Source: Corylus avellana (lineage: Eukaryota; Streptophyta; Magnoliopsida; Fagales; Betulaceae). Taken from it: 64,000 bases of DNA. Position numbers and translations under genes: made by a program. Shown piece after piece: positions 10,949-22,429 of this stretch; the stretch's first letter is position 1; each line of letters opens with the position of its first letter. The stretch covers positions 49,786,771-49,850,770 of the forward strand of contig NC_081541.1 in NCBI RefSeq assembly GCF_901000735.1, given 5' to 3'. Under the pieces are notes generated by a model. The model searched no databases, had not been told where the DNA came from, and saw only the letters and a list, made by a program, of their open reading frames with translations.

Positions 10949-13900
10949 ATATCCTCCATCAATAATTGTGCAACTGGAGGTGAAATAATTATCTTGTTCA
11001 AGCCTCAAGGGGAAGAACAGTAATAACCAAATAATTGTGGGAGATATATGTTTGCCAAAGAGAAGTGATACACTTTAATTTTTTTTTTTTTTTTTTTAAG
11101 TTGGTTTTTAAATGATGTGTTACCATTTCATGAGTATGTGACATATTTTCTAAAATAATAAATTTCATATGATGGTAGCACATCATTTAATTTGAGAACC
11201 AATTTTAAAATAAATAAATTAAGAAGTATATATAGCATTTCTCTTTGCAAAAATATAATTTTTCATATCACAATGAAGCATAAAAGAATATAATAATACT
11301 TCAGATTTTATGGGTGCATTTTTTATTTTATCAGTGGAATAAGTTGCATAATCCAGCCCTCAGCGTAGTCGTTGCTGCTAAATTACGTCAATTAGTGTCG
11401 TTAAATTAAAGGTCTTAGAAAACGCCAATAAATTTAGGTAAAACGATAGTATTTAGATGACGTTTTATAAAGTGTTTTACCCGCGTTTTATAACAAACTT
11501 TGGTATACATGCCAATAAATTAAACAAAACACCGATAAATTTCAAATTTTTTGGGGCGTTTTATACATGCCAATAATGAGCACCGCTATTTTAACTTTGT
11601 TTTTAACTATTTACAGCCCTTTTACAAGAATCGGTAAATTAAAGAAATATATATATATTCAAGGATTTGGTTTAAATAGACTCACAACTTATAAGCCCTA
11701 ACACATGATGGACTTCTGATGCAAAACAACTCAAAGGAGGACTCAAGCAACGACTCCTAAACCACTAAGACATCATCTCTTGAAGAATATGTATTTATTT
11801 ATTTTGACAAATAAAACTCATACTATAATTAAAGTACTTTCCTTGTTCCAGCTCTATATCTCCCACGAATATGTGTTCTTATTACATGGCATTTTAAGTC
11901 AAATCGCCCAACAAAAAGAAAATTATTGAACAAAGATCTATATTGTGTAACATTAGAGGAAAAAACGTTAGTTATATAAACTATCTTTATAAATTGCTTA
12001 CTCAATGTGAGTTACTCTTTTATCTTCTCAGAGCATTACATAATGATTGATCCATCTATTCATTTACACAATTATTGATAGAGGATATGTCGGTTGTAGA
12101 TTGCCATGTCTCATTTTCAAAGGCAATGCCCAGGAAATTTCCTTTTTCTGGCTTTCTTCCATGCATGTGTGGTTTGCTTTATCTTTTTCTTTGGGTGATA
12201 GGGCCCTTCGTCCTTATTATGGCGTGTGCTGCTTTAATATTTGTGATGATACTAAAGACAGAAAAAGTTTCCTGCTTTCCTTTTTCTTTGATTTCTTTGA
12301 TTTATTTAGTGAGATGGGTGTGAAATGAAGAAAGTGTTAAATCAGTTTCCTTTTATCTTTTATTCCATTGATTCAATGAATGACATGATGGGGCATGGAG
12401 TCCCCCCAATTGCCCACATTCAATTCACCAAAGGAATCCAAAGCCATCTCTCCTAATTACTATTTCACATATACCGCTTGTAGCTGTTTGTTTACATAAA
12501 CCAAAACAGGGTGTTTCATTGAAATATTGTTTCATTGTCCCAAGATTCTGATAGGCTATTAAGGAAACTAACAATATGTTGATATATATATATATAAGTC
12601 GAGTCTTGACTTAGAGAGTGTTTAAAATTGCGACACGTGTCCTGAATTCATGTTTTTTTGTGAGTGAACCAGTCCTCTTAAAGAGTGCGTAGAATTGTGA
12701 CACGTGGCATTTTAAAGAGTGAATAAGTTTTGGGCATTTAAAATGTAGGGGTTTTATTTGTAATGCATTTAATTGTTTTAATGAAGAAAACAAAAGATGC
12801 CCAAATTTTCTCTTTATTTATTTAATTTTCTTTTTATCTTCTCTTAGTTTTTGTTTATATATTTATGTGAGACAATTAAAACGTAAGAATTTTATTTGTA
12901 ATATATTTAATTGTCTGAATGAAAAAACAAAAAAAATTCAAATTTTCTCTTTTTCTCTATTTTTCTTTTTATCTTCTCTTGCTTTCTGTTTATACCCTCA
13001 GACAATCAAATCAAAGCACAGCCAACGCTTTAACAAGTCTGTCAGTCTGTGTATGCTTTCAACAAAATAATAACAAACTTTTCTATTTTTTAAAGGCAAT
13101 ATCCATGAAGTTTCTTTCTTTCATGTTTGGTTTGCCTTTATTTTTTGTCTTCTTTTTCCTTCTTTTGGTGGTAGGCTTTATGATGGTTATTCTTTCTTCT
13201 TTTTCTTTGATGATGTGGATTCCACCACAACTGGCCGGCCTTATACAATCCACCAAACGGAATCCAAAGCTATCTCTAAAGAGATTGCCCGATGGGTGAA
13301 AATCCAAAATCACCCACATAATGGAAAAACCAAACGGTGTGCTCTTTTAGTTTGAATTAGAAGTCATTAATAATTCTTTCACAGCTATGCATTGATCAAA
13401 TTGTCCCTAAAACAACTTGCATCCAAAATTATTTTGTCACTAAATTAGCCAATTCAAAAACCTAACAAATTACCCCTTTAGCAATTCTGTTACAAAATTT
13501 ACTAGTAACATCTGAATAAATAAATCTTGTTTCCTAAAACACTTACAAAATATACGTTTAAATCTTTAATGTAACATTAATATTACATATTTAAATAGAA
13601 TATAATAATCATTAATAAATCACAAAATCTATTAGCTAGAACACAAAATATCATCATAGATGCAACAAGTATTATCAATATCAAAATCATCTATAGTACT
13701 GTTCCATCTACTCCTCCTATTTGCACTCCCGAAACTCTCTCTCCCCCTTGTTGTCACTAAATGACAAATGGTATTCCAATAAGTTAACCAATTAGCCCAA
13801 AGAGTGTAACATGAATTGAAGTGGTAATTTGAGGGGTCAAATACCATTTCAAAAAAATTTAGAGATAGTTTGAGCAATATTTCAAGAAAAAAAAAAAAAA

Positions 13901-14310
13901 AATTCACCTGAATGCTATTTATTTTTCCTTCACTTTAATGCTAGAAGCCTAGAAGCTACCAAAGGGTATAACTCGCAACAAATTGGTGGTTTGAGGGACC
14001 AAATATTATTAATTACAACAAATTGAACAAGATAATGTACGTACGTAGTTTATCCATTCATAACAACGACTTTCACATCTACTTACTTGCACTACAATTT
14101 TATTGGAGCGGGTTGAGCACTTCAAGATATTTTTCTCTTTCTTTCAAGTTTGGTTTGCTTTTTGTCTGTTTGTTTGTTTTCTTTTTCTTTCGGTGCTGGA
14201 TGAGTGCTGCTTTATATAAAAACTACAAGTCACCTCTCAAATGTTGGTTACTTTTTCTTTTATTCAGTTTGATTGAATGACATGATCATGTTGCGTGTGG
14301 AGTCCACCAC
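10949..14310 (+). repeat. CNL-upstream repeat module, copy 2
   Basis: Nearly identical to 1-3750 but lacks the 404-bp segment of copy 1. Its end lies ~200 bp before the CNL-2 start codon. It also has a small expansion, TTTGTCTGTTTGTTTG near 14160, that copy 1 lacks. TATATAAA at about 14211 is a possible TATA element; copy 1 has TATATCAA there. Confidence 0.85.
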
Positions 14311-14517
14311 GTACAATTGGCCACTTTCAATCCACAATTAATTTATTTATTTTACGCGTCCATTAGCCGTGTAGGTCCAGTAGACTGTTTCCTATATCAT
14401 CATCAATATTAGCTACTTCTTTTGTACGTGTAAAAGCAGAAGATAACTTGCAATCTGATTTCGTCTGCTGTTTGCAATCACCTTCCTTCATTTCCTTTGA
14501 TTTGCAGAGAAGACAAC
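14311..14517 (+). promoter_or_regulatory. CNL-2 proximal 5' flank
   Basis: This ~200-bp stretch differs from the proximal flanks of CNL-1, -4 and -5 until the last ~40 bp (CCTTCCTTCATTTCCTTTGATTT). Inverted, it resembles two repeats at 25035-25160 and 25336-25462 (shared pattern AGGAAACAG.CTACT.GACC then CGCG). CNL-2 therefore appears to use a different promoter type. Confidence 0.35.
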
Positions 14518-17500
14518 ATGGCTGAGGTGGGAGGAGCACTTATCTCTGCCTTGGTTGAAGCTTTAATTGATAAATTAGCATCTCGCCAGTTCTTTGGCAT
14601 TTTTACGGGAGGAAAACTCAACGATCGACTCTTGTGGAAGTTAGGGGCTGAATTGCGGTCCATGAATGTTGTGCTTGAAGATGCGGAGGAAAAGCAATTT
14701 ACAAAGGATGCTGTGAAAGATTGGCTTGCTGACTTGAGAGATGCTGTCTATGATGCAGAGGACATCTTGGATGGTATTGCTTCTAAAAACTTGCGACGCA
14801 AGTTAGATGCTGATTTTCAAACCACTGCAATTAAGGTACGAAACCCCATCTCCACTTCTCTTTCTGTCAAGAAGATAGAAACAAAGATAGAAGAGGTACT
14901 TTATAGACTAGATATTCTGTCAAAACAAAAGGATCTTCTAGGTTTGAGAGAAAGTGTTGGAGAGAAATCATCTGAAAAATTGGCCACAACTTCTTTGGTT
15001 GAAGAATCTGAAATTTGTGGTAGGAATGATGAAAAGCAAGCAATAATTAACTGGTTGCTCTTTGATAATGCAAGCAACAATGTGATGTGTGTCATTGCCA
15101 TAATCGGCATGAGGGGGATTGGTAAGACCACCCTTGCTCAGCTTGTATACAATGATCAGAGGGTGAAGGAGCACTTTAACCTTGAAGCATGGGTTTGTGT
15201 TTCTGAAGAATTTGATGTATTAAAGGTAACAAAAACAATTCTGGAGGCAGTAACTTTGTCAACTTTTGATATTAAGGATCTTAATCAACTTCAACTTAGA
15301 CTAAAGGAGTGTTTAATGGGGAAGAAGTTTCTACTTGTTTTAGATGATGTTTGGAATGATAATATGGCTCAATGGGAGGCACTATGTAAACCCTTCAAAT
15401 ATGGGGCACTAGGAAGTAAGGTCCTAGTAACAACACGTAGTGATAGGGTTGCATTTGTCATGAGTGCTAGTGCAATGTCTCATCGTCTAATGGAATTACC
15501 AGAAGAAGATTGCTGGTCACTATTTGCAAAACATGCATTCCCTGATGGTAACTCTAATGCACGTGTAGAGTTAGAAGTCGTAGGTAGAAAAATCATGAAA
15601 AAGTGTGGAGGCCTTCCGTTAGCAATCAAGGCAATTGGTGCTCTATTAAGATCTAAATTGGATGTTGATGAATGGGATAAGATATTGAAGAGTGAATTAT
15701 GGGATTTGCCAATTGATGAGATGGGCATTCTACCGGCTCTAAGATTAAGTTACAAATATCTCTCTTCACATCTAAAGCATTGCTTTGCTTATTGTTCAAT
15801 ATTCCCAAAGGATTATTCTTTCAAAAAAGATCAATTAATCTTGTTATGGATGGCAGAAGGTTTCCTACCGCAAACTAAAAACAGAACAATGGAAGAAGTT
15901 GGTAGCGAGTATTTCCTCACTCTAGAATCAAGATCATTATTCCAAAAATCAAGTGAGAACAAGTCATGTTTTGTAATGCATGATCTTGTGAGTGATTTAA
16001 CAAAATCTATATCTGGGCAATTTATTTCAAGGTTGGAGGATGGTTGTTCTCATGAGATAGTAAACAATACTCGTCATTTGTCCTATTTTTTCAAACAAAA
16101 ATTTCATAGCTTAAAGAAGTTTGAGACCCTTCACAAAGCTAAGAGATTGCATACTTTCCTACATTTAGATATGTCAGGTTATAATTGGCCCCACTACCGC
16201 TTGAGTAAAAAAGTAGCACATGATTTACTGCCGACACTAAGATGCTTACGGTTGCTTTCTCTGTCCAAGTATAACAACATTACTGAATTGCCAGAGTCAA
16301 TTGGCAAACTTAAACACCTACGTTACTTGGATCTCTCTTTCACTAAAGTTCAAAGACTACCCGATTCTATTTGTCAATTGTGCAATTTGCAGACATTGAG
16401 ATTGTCAAATTGTGAAAACCTTGTTGCGTTGCCAAGAGATATGTGGAAACTCATTAGTTTACGTCATCTTGATATTACCAAAACAGGCATAAAAGAGATG
16501 CCGATACATTTGGGTAGATTAAAATGCCTCTAGACGTTGACTAAATTTATCGTTGGCAAAGGTAGTGGGACTTGCATCGGAGAGTTAGGAAATTTTACAA
16601 ATCTTCAGGGATCGCTTTCTATATTGGAGCTCCAAAATATTGAATCCCCTACTGATGCTCTGAATGCAAGCTTGAGGGATAAAAAGTACCTCAAAGAATT
16701 GGTATTGGAATGGAATGTCGATACTAATTTTTCAGAAAGTCAGAGAAGTGTACTTGATAGTCTCCAGCCCCATACAAGCTTGAAAAGCCTCACTATTAGA
16801 TACTACGGTGGTAAAAGTTTTTCAGATTGGGTAGGGCATCCTTCATTCTCTAATGTAGCATCTCTTGAGCTACAAAATTGTACGTATTGCAACAATTTGC
16901 CACCCCTTGGGCAGCTACAATCTCTGCAGAACCTCTATATTTCTGGTTTTCATGAAGTTGTTACAGTGGGTCGTGAGTTTTTTGGTAGCGGTTCTTCTTC
17001 ATCTAAGCCATTTGGTGCCCTCAAAATTCTTAAGTTCGAGAATATGTGGAAGTGGGGGGAATGGAATTATTTTGGTGACGAAAATGAGGGTGTAGGTTTT
17101 CCTCAACTTGAAGAGCTTTCTATTAGAAACTGCAGTAAACTCACAGGAGGGTTGCCTGTCCATCTTCCTTCTTTAGCCATACTTAAGATTGCTAATTGTC
17201 AGCAACTGGTGGCTCCACTCCCAAGGACTCCTGCTATACGTAATTTGAGGTTGGATGATTGTAATGGGGTTTTGTTAAATGAATGGCCACCAGGAATGCA
17301 GAAGCTCGAAATTCAAAGATTTGATGCACTAGAGTTTCTACCCAAGGGAATGATAGAGTCCAATGGCGGTCTTCAAGAGTTGTCGATCCATTGGTGTTCC
17401 TCACTTGTGTCCCTTCCTAAGGATGGTCTTCCCTCTACATTAAAAACCCTTAAGATTAATAGTTGTAAGAAGTTAGAGCTCTCAACAAACCTGGACTATT

Positions 17501-18288
17501 CATCCCTTGGAAAACTCTCGTTGGTGAATTGTCATTCTGTGAAGTCCTTTCCATTAGATTTATTTCCAAATCTTTATCACATCGAAATCACTTTATGTGG
17601 CAATTTGGAATCTCTTACGGTTCCAGAAAATTATGAACATGATTTAGTCGCCTTGGAGATTAATATCACACATTGCCATAATTTTGTTTCTTTTCCAAAA
17701 GGAGGACTGCGTGCCCCCAACCTTACAAGATTTATGGTCGGGAATTGTGGCAGTTTGAGATCACTTCCTGACAAAATGCACATACTCCTTCCGTCTCTTG
17801 AGGATTTGCATATATGGAATTGTCCAAAAGTTGAGTCGTTTCCTGAAGGGGGGTTGCCTTCCAATTTGAAATCAATTTGGATAGATAGTTGTGAGAAACT
17901 CATTGCAAGTCGGATGGGATGGGATTTGCAAAATCTCCCCTTTCTTAAAAATTTTATAATCGATGGCAAACCTGAAGTTGTGGAGTCCTTCCCAGAGGAG
18001 CAGTTGCTGCCCACTAGTCTGACCTCCCTTGACATATCGGACTTTCCAAATTTGAAATCTTTGGACAAGAAAGGGCTTCAACACCTCAATGCTCTTGAAG
18101 AATTGAGTATCTCAAACTGCCCTAAGCTCAATTGTATGCCGGAACAGGGGCTGCCTCCCTCCCTTTCTATTCTAGAAATCAGTAGATGTCCTTCGTTGAA
18201 GAAAAAGTTGCGAAGTAAAGAAGGAAAAGAATGGCGCAAGATTGCTCACCTGGAACACATACGGATTGATGACGAATGGATTGAATAA
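14518..18288 (+). pseudogene. CNL-2, CC-NB-ARC-LRR with one premature stop
   Basis: The start is the ATG of MAEVGGALIS. Seen: Rx-type coiled coil with DAEDILDGIAS (79-89); P-loop GMRGIGKTT (197-205); kinase-2 LLVLDDVW; GSKVLVTTR; CGGLPLAIKAIGALL; CFAYCSIFPKDY; FVMHDLVSDL; LRRs ending IDDEWIE. Total length is 1256 codon positions, the same as CNL-4. Codon 672 (16531-16533) is TAG. CNL-4 has CAG (Gln) there and CNL-5 has CAT, so one C-to-T change would explain it. Translation would give a 671-residue protein with CC, complete NB-ARC and only the first LRRs. No other break is seen in the remaining 585 codons, so the stop is recent, an error, or tolerated. The N-terminal ~290 residues differ from CNL-1/-4/-5, while the early LRRs equal those of CNL-5. 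Confidence 0.85.
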
Positions 18289-18672
18289 GCGAAAAGTCTG
18301 TCTAGCAGGAGTCCCCATATTTCGGTATGTGTAATTTTCAATCACCTAATTTATCTTATATGATTTACCCTCTCTGTTTTAATCTGCTTTTAGTTGCTAT
18401 ATATCTTTGATAAAAAAAAAAAAAAAAGAATGCTCCACCCACTTTCAACGATATATACCCAATTATTCTGCATATTTATTTGATGACTAACATGTTAGTT
18501 GATTTTTAGTGAACAACTTCTCGGTTTGCTCTGTTTTTTTTTTTTTGGTTGCTCATACATAATCAAACCCTTAATAATTAAGTATTTCCTAATCTGATTT
18601 AAAGCAGAAACCGACTACTTCCATTTTTGCATCCCTTAACCCTTATAACTTCAAAACCATTTCCCCTAAACT

Positions 18673-19026
18673 TTGGTACCGACCATGTCGCCCGAGATTT
18701 TTCCGGTGACTCCTTTGGTCTCTGACGCAGAGGTGGTGCCTTCTTCGGACTCTGGGTCGCCGATGGAACTTTCCATTGAGGTTACTGAGGTTTCGGTGGT
18801 TGCTGTGGGTGTGGCCTTGGAGTTGCCGTCTGGGGTTCCTTTTGTGGGTGCGGCTGTGTCTACGCCGGTGATTTCTTTACCGGAGTGGTCTGGGTTGGGT
18901 TCTGGGTCTACGCATCCGGTGGTGACTGTAGCTGCAAAGCCGGTGTCTTCTCCGGTGATCCCTACATCACCTGAGATTCTTCCTGTGTTGGCTCCGCCCA
19001 TATGTAACTTAACCCTAAATCCCTAA
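18673..19026 (+). pseudogene. Ser/Val/Pro-rich open frame, truncated copy
   Basis: A 117-residue frame beginning MVPTMSPEIFPVTPLV, rich in Val, Ser, Pro and Gly, with no signal peptide, membrane segment or catalytic motif that I can see. It occurs three times, each ~400 bp beyond a CNL stop codon and in the CNL's own orientation (also 43875-44228 and 53175-53705). After SPEILPVLAP this copy switches to unrelated sequence, whereas the 53 kb copy continues 60-odd residues; this copy therefore looks truncated by an insertion at ~18997. The function is unrecognised. It could be a retroelement ORF piece or a real but unknown small gene. Confidence 0.4.
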
Positions 19027-19689
19027 TATCCTTCCTCATTCCTCACATTTTCTGATTTTCAGCTTTTCTCTCCTTTCACACAAGCCGACGCCGTGCCCGT
19101 GCCTCTCCCCTCTCCAGACCAAGCGGCCAGCGCCTCTCACCCTCACTTGTCTCTCAGTCCACTCTCCAGACCAAGCGCCGCTCCTCTCTCACTCTCGCCG
19201 GCGGAGGATCTCGGCGGAGAACCATACCGCTCCTCTCTCTCTCTCTCTCTCTCACAGTCGTGCCGATCTCAAGGTTTCTCTCTCATCTCTCTCTCGCTCT
19301 CTCTCTCTAGAAAGTGAACTAACGTCATTGTCTCTCGTGTTGGAGTCACACAAAAAAAATCCAACCATAAAAATTGTAAACAATACAAAAAAAAAGAATT
19401 CCTGATAAGTTTTAGCCCAAATCCGGTTTTTAAAAAAAATTACAGAAGACCAGTTTTTTAAAAAATTTACAAAAAAACCAGGACTTAAATTTGAAATTGA
19501 TGCCCATTAAAATATCCGACTCGCCCGACCAACCCGCGAAACCCGCCCCGCACAATCCGCCCTGAACTACCCGAAATCCGGCAGTTTTAGTGCATTTAAT
19601 CCGGGTAACGGGTAAGAATTTACCAAACCCGATAGTCACGGGTCGGGTGGCAAAAACTCCAAACCCGCCCCGAACCGACCCGTGCACAG

Positions 19690-19700
<11 letters not shown>
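18997..19700. mobile_element. GC-rich inserted segment, possible hAT-type end
   Basis: Compared with the 53 kb copy, this segment interrupts the Ser/Val/Pro-rich frame. It begins CCCATATGTAACTTAACC, contains a GC-rich and CT-repeat part (19083-19310) and ends in a CCCG-rich stretch reading GGGCTGTGCACGGGTCGG on the minus strand before a TA microsatellite. TAGGGxTGTGCA ends are common in plant hAT-like repeats (family knowledge). I see no matching second terminus, so the class is tentative. An inverted copy lies at 43205-43905. Confidence 0.4.

Positions 19701-19727
<27 letters not shown>
19693..19727. repeat. (TA)n microsatellite
   Basis: An uninterrupted TA run. The inverted copy at 43191-43205 is much shorter, so the tract differs between the two otherwise near-identical arms. 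Confidence 0.9.
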
Positions 19728-19730
<3 letters not shown>

Positions 19731-19740
19731 TATTGATTAT

Positions 19741-20761
19741 GTCTGTTTGTATTGTAGGCTAGAGTCCCTGGAGAAACCGGGCTGCAAGGTGTGATTCAAA
19801 GTACTGGGATATTGTGTTTTTGTGGCAAATGCAGAAGGAGGTGTTTTTATGTTGGCTGTAGGTTGTTCTGTGTTGTTCGAGCTGCATGTGGAAAGTGCAA
19901 GAACTATTTACTAGCGTATATTTTCCTGGAGAAGGAGAACATTCTTTGTACTGTCATGAATGCATGTGTAAATGCTTTGTTGGATTGCTAGAAGAGTTTG
20001 TCTGAAATTCTATGGTTGTTCCTCTTCAAAGAAATCTACCGCATCATTCTGAATTGCAGAGGTTTGTTTTGCATCCTGTTTGTTATGTTATAAAGTTCAT
20101 CAACATAAGTTCTTTGTTTTTGTTTATATAAATAAAATGTGACGTTTTGGTTGTTTAATGAATTACAGGACATCTACCTGAAACATACAATGGGAATTTG
20201 ATGCAACTGTGAACTGATATGTTGGATTTTCTTTTCTGAGTAGTAATATTATGTTGTGGGCAAAAATTGTTGGTCTCATCTCTTGTGCTTACTGCAACTG
20301 CAAGGTAAATTTTTTTCTGCTTGAGATTGATTTTATTTACATTTACTGAGCATGTGAGCCACTCAGAGTCAGAAACTCATGCTAATTGGGTATCATATAT
20401 AAGTGTTTCAAATCATTTGGGTGGTTGAGGTCCTACAATTGATGTCCAAAGTCAATTGGCAAGACCTTTGTGGACCAGGTCCACCCAAAGTCTAGAAAGG
20501 AATTTCGAAATTTGACAAGAAACAGATTGTCTTAGCTTTCCACTTTAGCTTCTTTCTTAATGTAATTGAAACTTAAGGGCCTTCCAGTGATTACTCCTTG
20601 TTACATGTTTTGTGATTGACTAGTTTCCTGTGATAAAACTGTGGGCCATATTTGCTCGCTACTATGTATCAATAATTTTATTCTTTTTACTTTTCATATT
20701 TTATTTATTTTTTGTCATATTAACTTTAAATTTTCATCGTCAATTTGATAGATTTTTAATC
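19741..20761 (+). pseudogene. IDM1/ROS4-like relic: Jas/TIFY-binding-like region
   Basis: An exon-like block at ~19758-20010 follows an acceptor (TTGTATTGTAG). It reads LEKPGCKV, then after a frame change GILCFCGKC, then in other frames EYIYLE-like and VMNACVNALLD remnants. This is the order seen in plant PHD-finger acetyltransferases of the IDM1/ROS4 type. A second block near 20265-20305 reads LISCAYCNCK followed by a GTAAAT donor, and ~20350-20400 reads SHSESETHANW, matching the family's SPSQFEAHAGW motif. IDM1-type proteins acetylate histone H3 to guide DNA demethylation. Frameshifts and missing domains make this a relic. It is the inverted twin of 42290-43180 and is cut by the 20762 gap. 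Confidence 0.65.
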
Positions 20762-20861
20762 NNNNNNNNNNNNNNNNNNNNNNNNNNNNNNNNNNNNNNN
20801 NNNNNNNNNNNNNNNNNNNNNNNNNNNNNNNNNNNNNNNNNNNNNNNNNNNNNNNNNNNNN
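20762..20861. other. Assembly gap, 100 N
   Basis: A placeholder gap. The left flank stops at the position equivalent to ~42165 in the right arm. The right flank is an IDM1-like fragment in the opposite orientation, so the join is not supported by continuity. Confidence 0.95.
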
Positions 20862-21100
20862 ATGAAAAGCCCCTTCACATTCATCACAGCATGAGTTTCA
20901 AACTGTGAGTAGCTGCCCTGCTAAATAAACATAAATAAAATCAATCTCTATGAAACAGAAAATCATTATAAAACAGAAAAGTAAAAGTTGTGATCGGAAT
21001 CATTATGAAACAGAAAAATCAAAAGACTGTATGACATTGAACACAATGTCTTACTAAAAAAAAATACGTACTTTCTTAGTAGTCTTCCCTAGCTCTTCCT
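20862..21100 (-). pseudogene. IDM1-like fragment, Jas and PHD pieces fused
   Basis: On the minus strand, SYSQFETHA is followed at once, in another frame, by CDECEGAFH, which resembles the PHD piece CCDGCPRAFH. The same fusion occurs at 27994-28050. In intact family members these motifs are tens of residues apart, so the source copy had an internal deletion before duplication. Confidence 0.45.
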
Positions 21101-21850
21101 TCCTTCAAGGTTACCTGAAATAGTCCAATAAAACCCAAATTTCAGTATCATTGAGTTTGTAAATTAAATGAGGAAATAAAAATGTCTTTTTTATGTTATC
21201 ATAAATTAAGGATATTATATTATCATTTATTTTATCATAAATGGGTATTATATAAAACAATAAAATTTTGCACGAACAAAACTTATGTATCTCAACTGAG
21301 AAAAAGAAAAAAATTTCATGTTCATCCCACTCATGACAGAACGTACAACTTCAAATTAATCATTATAAAAACATGTTACAGAATTGTAAGTGCCACAAGC
21401 AAGTGCCAGTGATTCCATATTGAAAAACATGGCAAAAAATCACTAACATGAACAAAACAGCTTTGCCATTCTAATTTATCTACACGTTCCTCCTTTCATC
21501 AAGCAAAATGCAGGAAGCAGTTGACATGATTTGATTCCAAGCATATGACACTTGCTATTGTTGACAATAAAAAGTGATCCAATAAACAAGGAAGTGAGAA
21601 TTGACAGTAAAATCAAGATTTATAAAAAGACAAACCATGGGAACATACCTTGTTGATTCGGAGCATCCCCAATTCTCAATGGTAACCGAACTCAATTGCT
21701 CATGTTGGGAATGGTGAACAGGGTGGAGCATTCTGTTTTAACAAAGATAGCAACTAAGCAAATTAAAACAAAGAGGGTAAATTATATTGATAAATTAGGT
21801 GGTTGAAAAGTTAACGTACCGAAATTAGGGACCCTTGCTAGAATTTTTGC
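21101..21850. repeat. Repeat-rich intergenic stretch
   Basis: 21280-21480 recurs at 22230-22430 and 29880-30200 (shared TTTTGCACGAACAAAACTTATG type sequence and ACAGAACGTACAACTTC). 21640-21850 resembles CNL 3' flank sequence. No gene is seen. Confidence 0.5.
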
Positions 21851-21965
21851 TTATTCAATCAATTTGTCATCAATCCAAATCTGTTCAACGTGAGCAATCT
21901 TGCACCATTCTTTTCCTTTATTATTTTGCAACTGTTTTATCAACAAAGGACAGTCGAAGATGCCT
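21851..21965 (-). pseudogene. CNL 3'-terminal scrap
   Basis: Minus-strand translation gives CPLLIKQLQ, KGKEWCKIAHVEQ and a terminal DDKLIE followed by TAA, matching the last ~35 residues of the CNLs here (KGKEWRKIAHVEQ...IDDEWIE). Sequence further 5' is unrelated. It marks the former position of a minus-strand CNL, now deleted or displaced. Confidence 0.7.
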
Positions 21966-22429
21966 TTATTAAGAATTTGTCATCAATGTCTGTAAGGGAA
22001 AGAAAATCAGGAAATGAAAAGGCACTAGAACTCTCTAGAATAGTCATCTAATCATACAAAAATTGTAAAAACATAGTCTTTAGGATGTCCTGATCGAGGT
22101 CAATACCAATGATAGCCCAATTATTTGTTTCATGCCAAATGATTCGTGTAAGAACAAGTGGAACTGCACTCCACCCACTAATATACACAATTTATTTTGC
22201 TCCTTGGTAGTCTGTGTACTTGTGAACGTACTGCAAATAATAAGATTTTGCATGAAGCAAACTTATGACAGAACATACAACTTCAAATTAGGCATTATAA
22301 AAACATGTTACAGAATTATAAGTAAGATCAAAACAATCTTGACATGCCCCATAACTACCAGTACAACAATAGCATTATGTACGACAATCAAGTGCCAATG
22401 ATTCCATATTGAAAAACAGGGCAAAAACT
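21966..22429. repeat. Repeat shared with 29620-30200
   Basis: 21985-22100 matches 29635-29760 (GGGAAAGAAAATC, GGATGTCCTG.TCGAGGTC). 22230-22430 matches 29880-30120. No coding frame. Confidence 0.55.

Larger units (their letters stand above)
18289..20761 (+). repeat. Left arm of inverted duplication, CNL 3' flank
   Basis: Reverse complement of 42166-44604 at very high identity. It holds a 3' UTR-like region with a possible intron donor (TTTCG/GTATGTG at ~18320), the Ser/Val/Pro-rich frame, a GC-rich inserted segment and an IDM1-like relic. With the two CNL bodies the inverted duplication spans about 14.5-20.76 kb and 42.17-48.38 kb. It ends exactly at the 20762 gap. Confidence 0.85.

Noticed and set aside
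17631..18084. Long antisense open frames in CNL LRR regions (also 44809-45262, 54299-54697)
   Set aside because: Shadows of the biased LRR codons on the coding strand; no independent features.
18666..19001. 111-residue antisense frame (Thr/Gly/Glu-rich) opposite the Ser/Val/Pro-rich frame, also at 43900-44235
   Set aside because: Cannot be distinguished from a shadow frame. The sense frame extends further in the 53 kb copy, so I prefer that strand, with low confidence.
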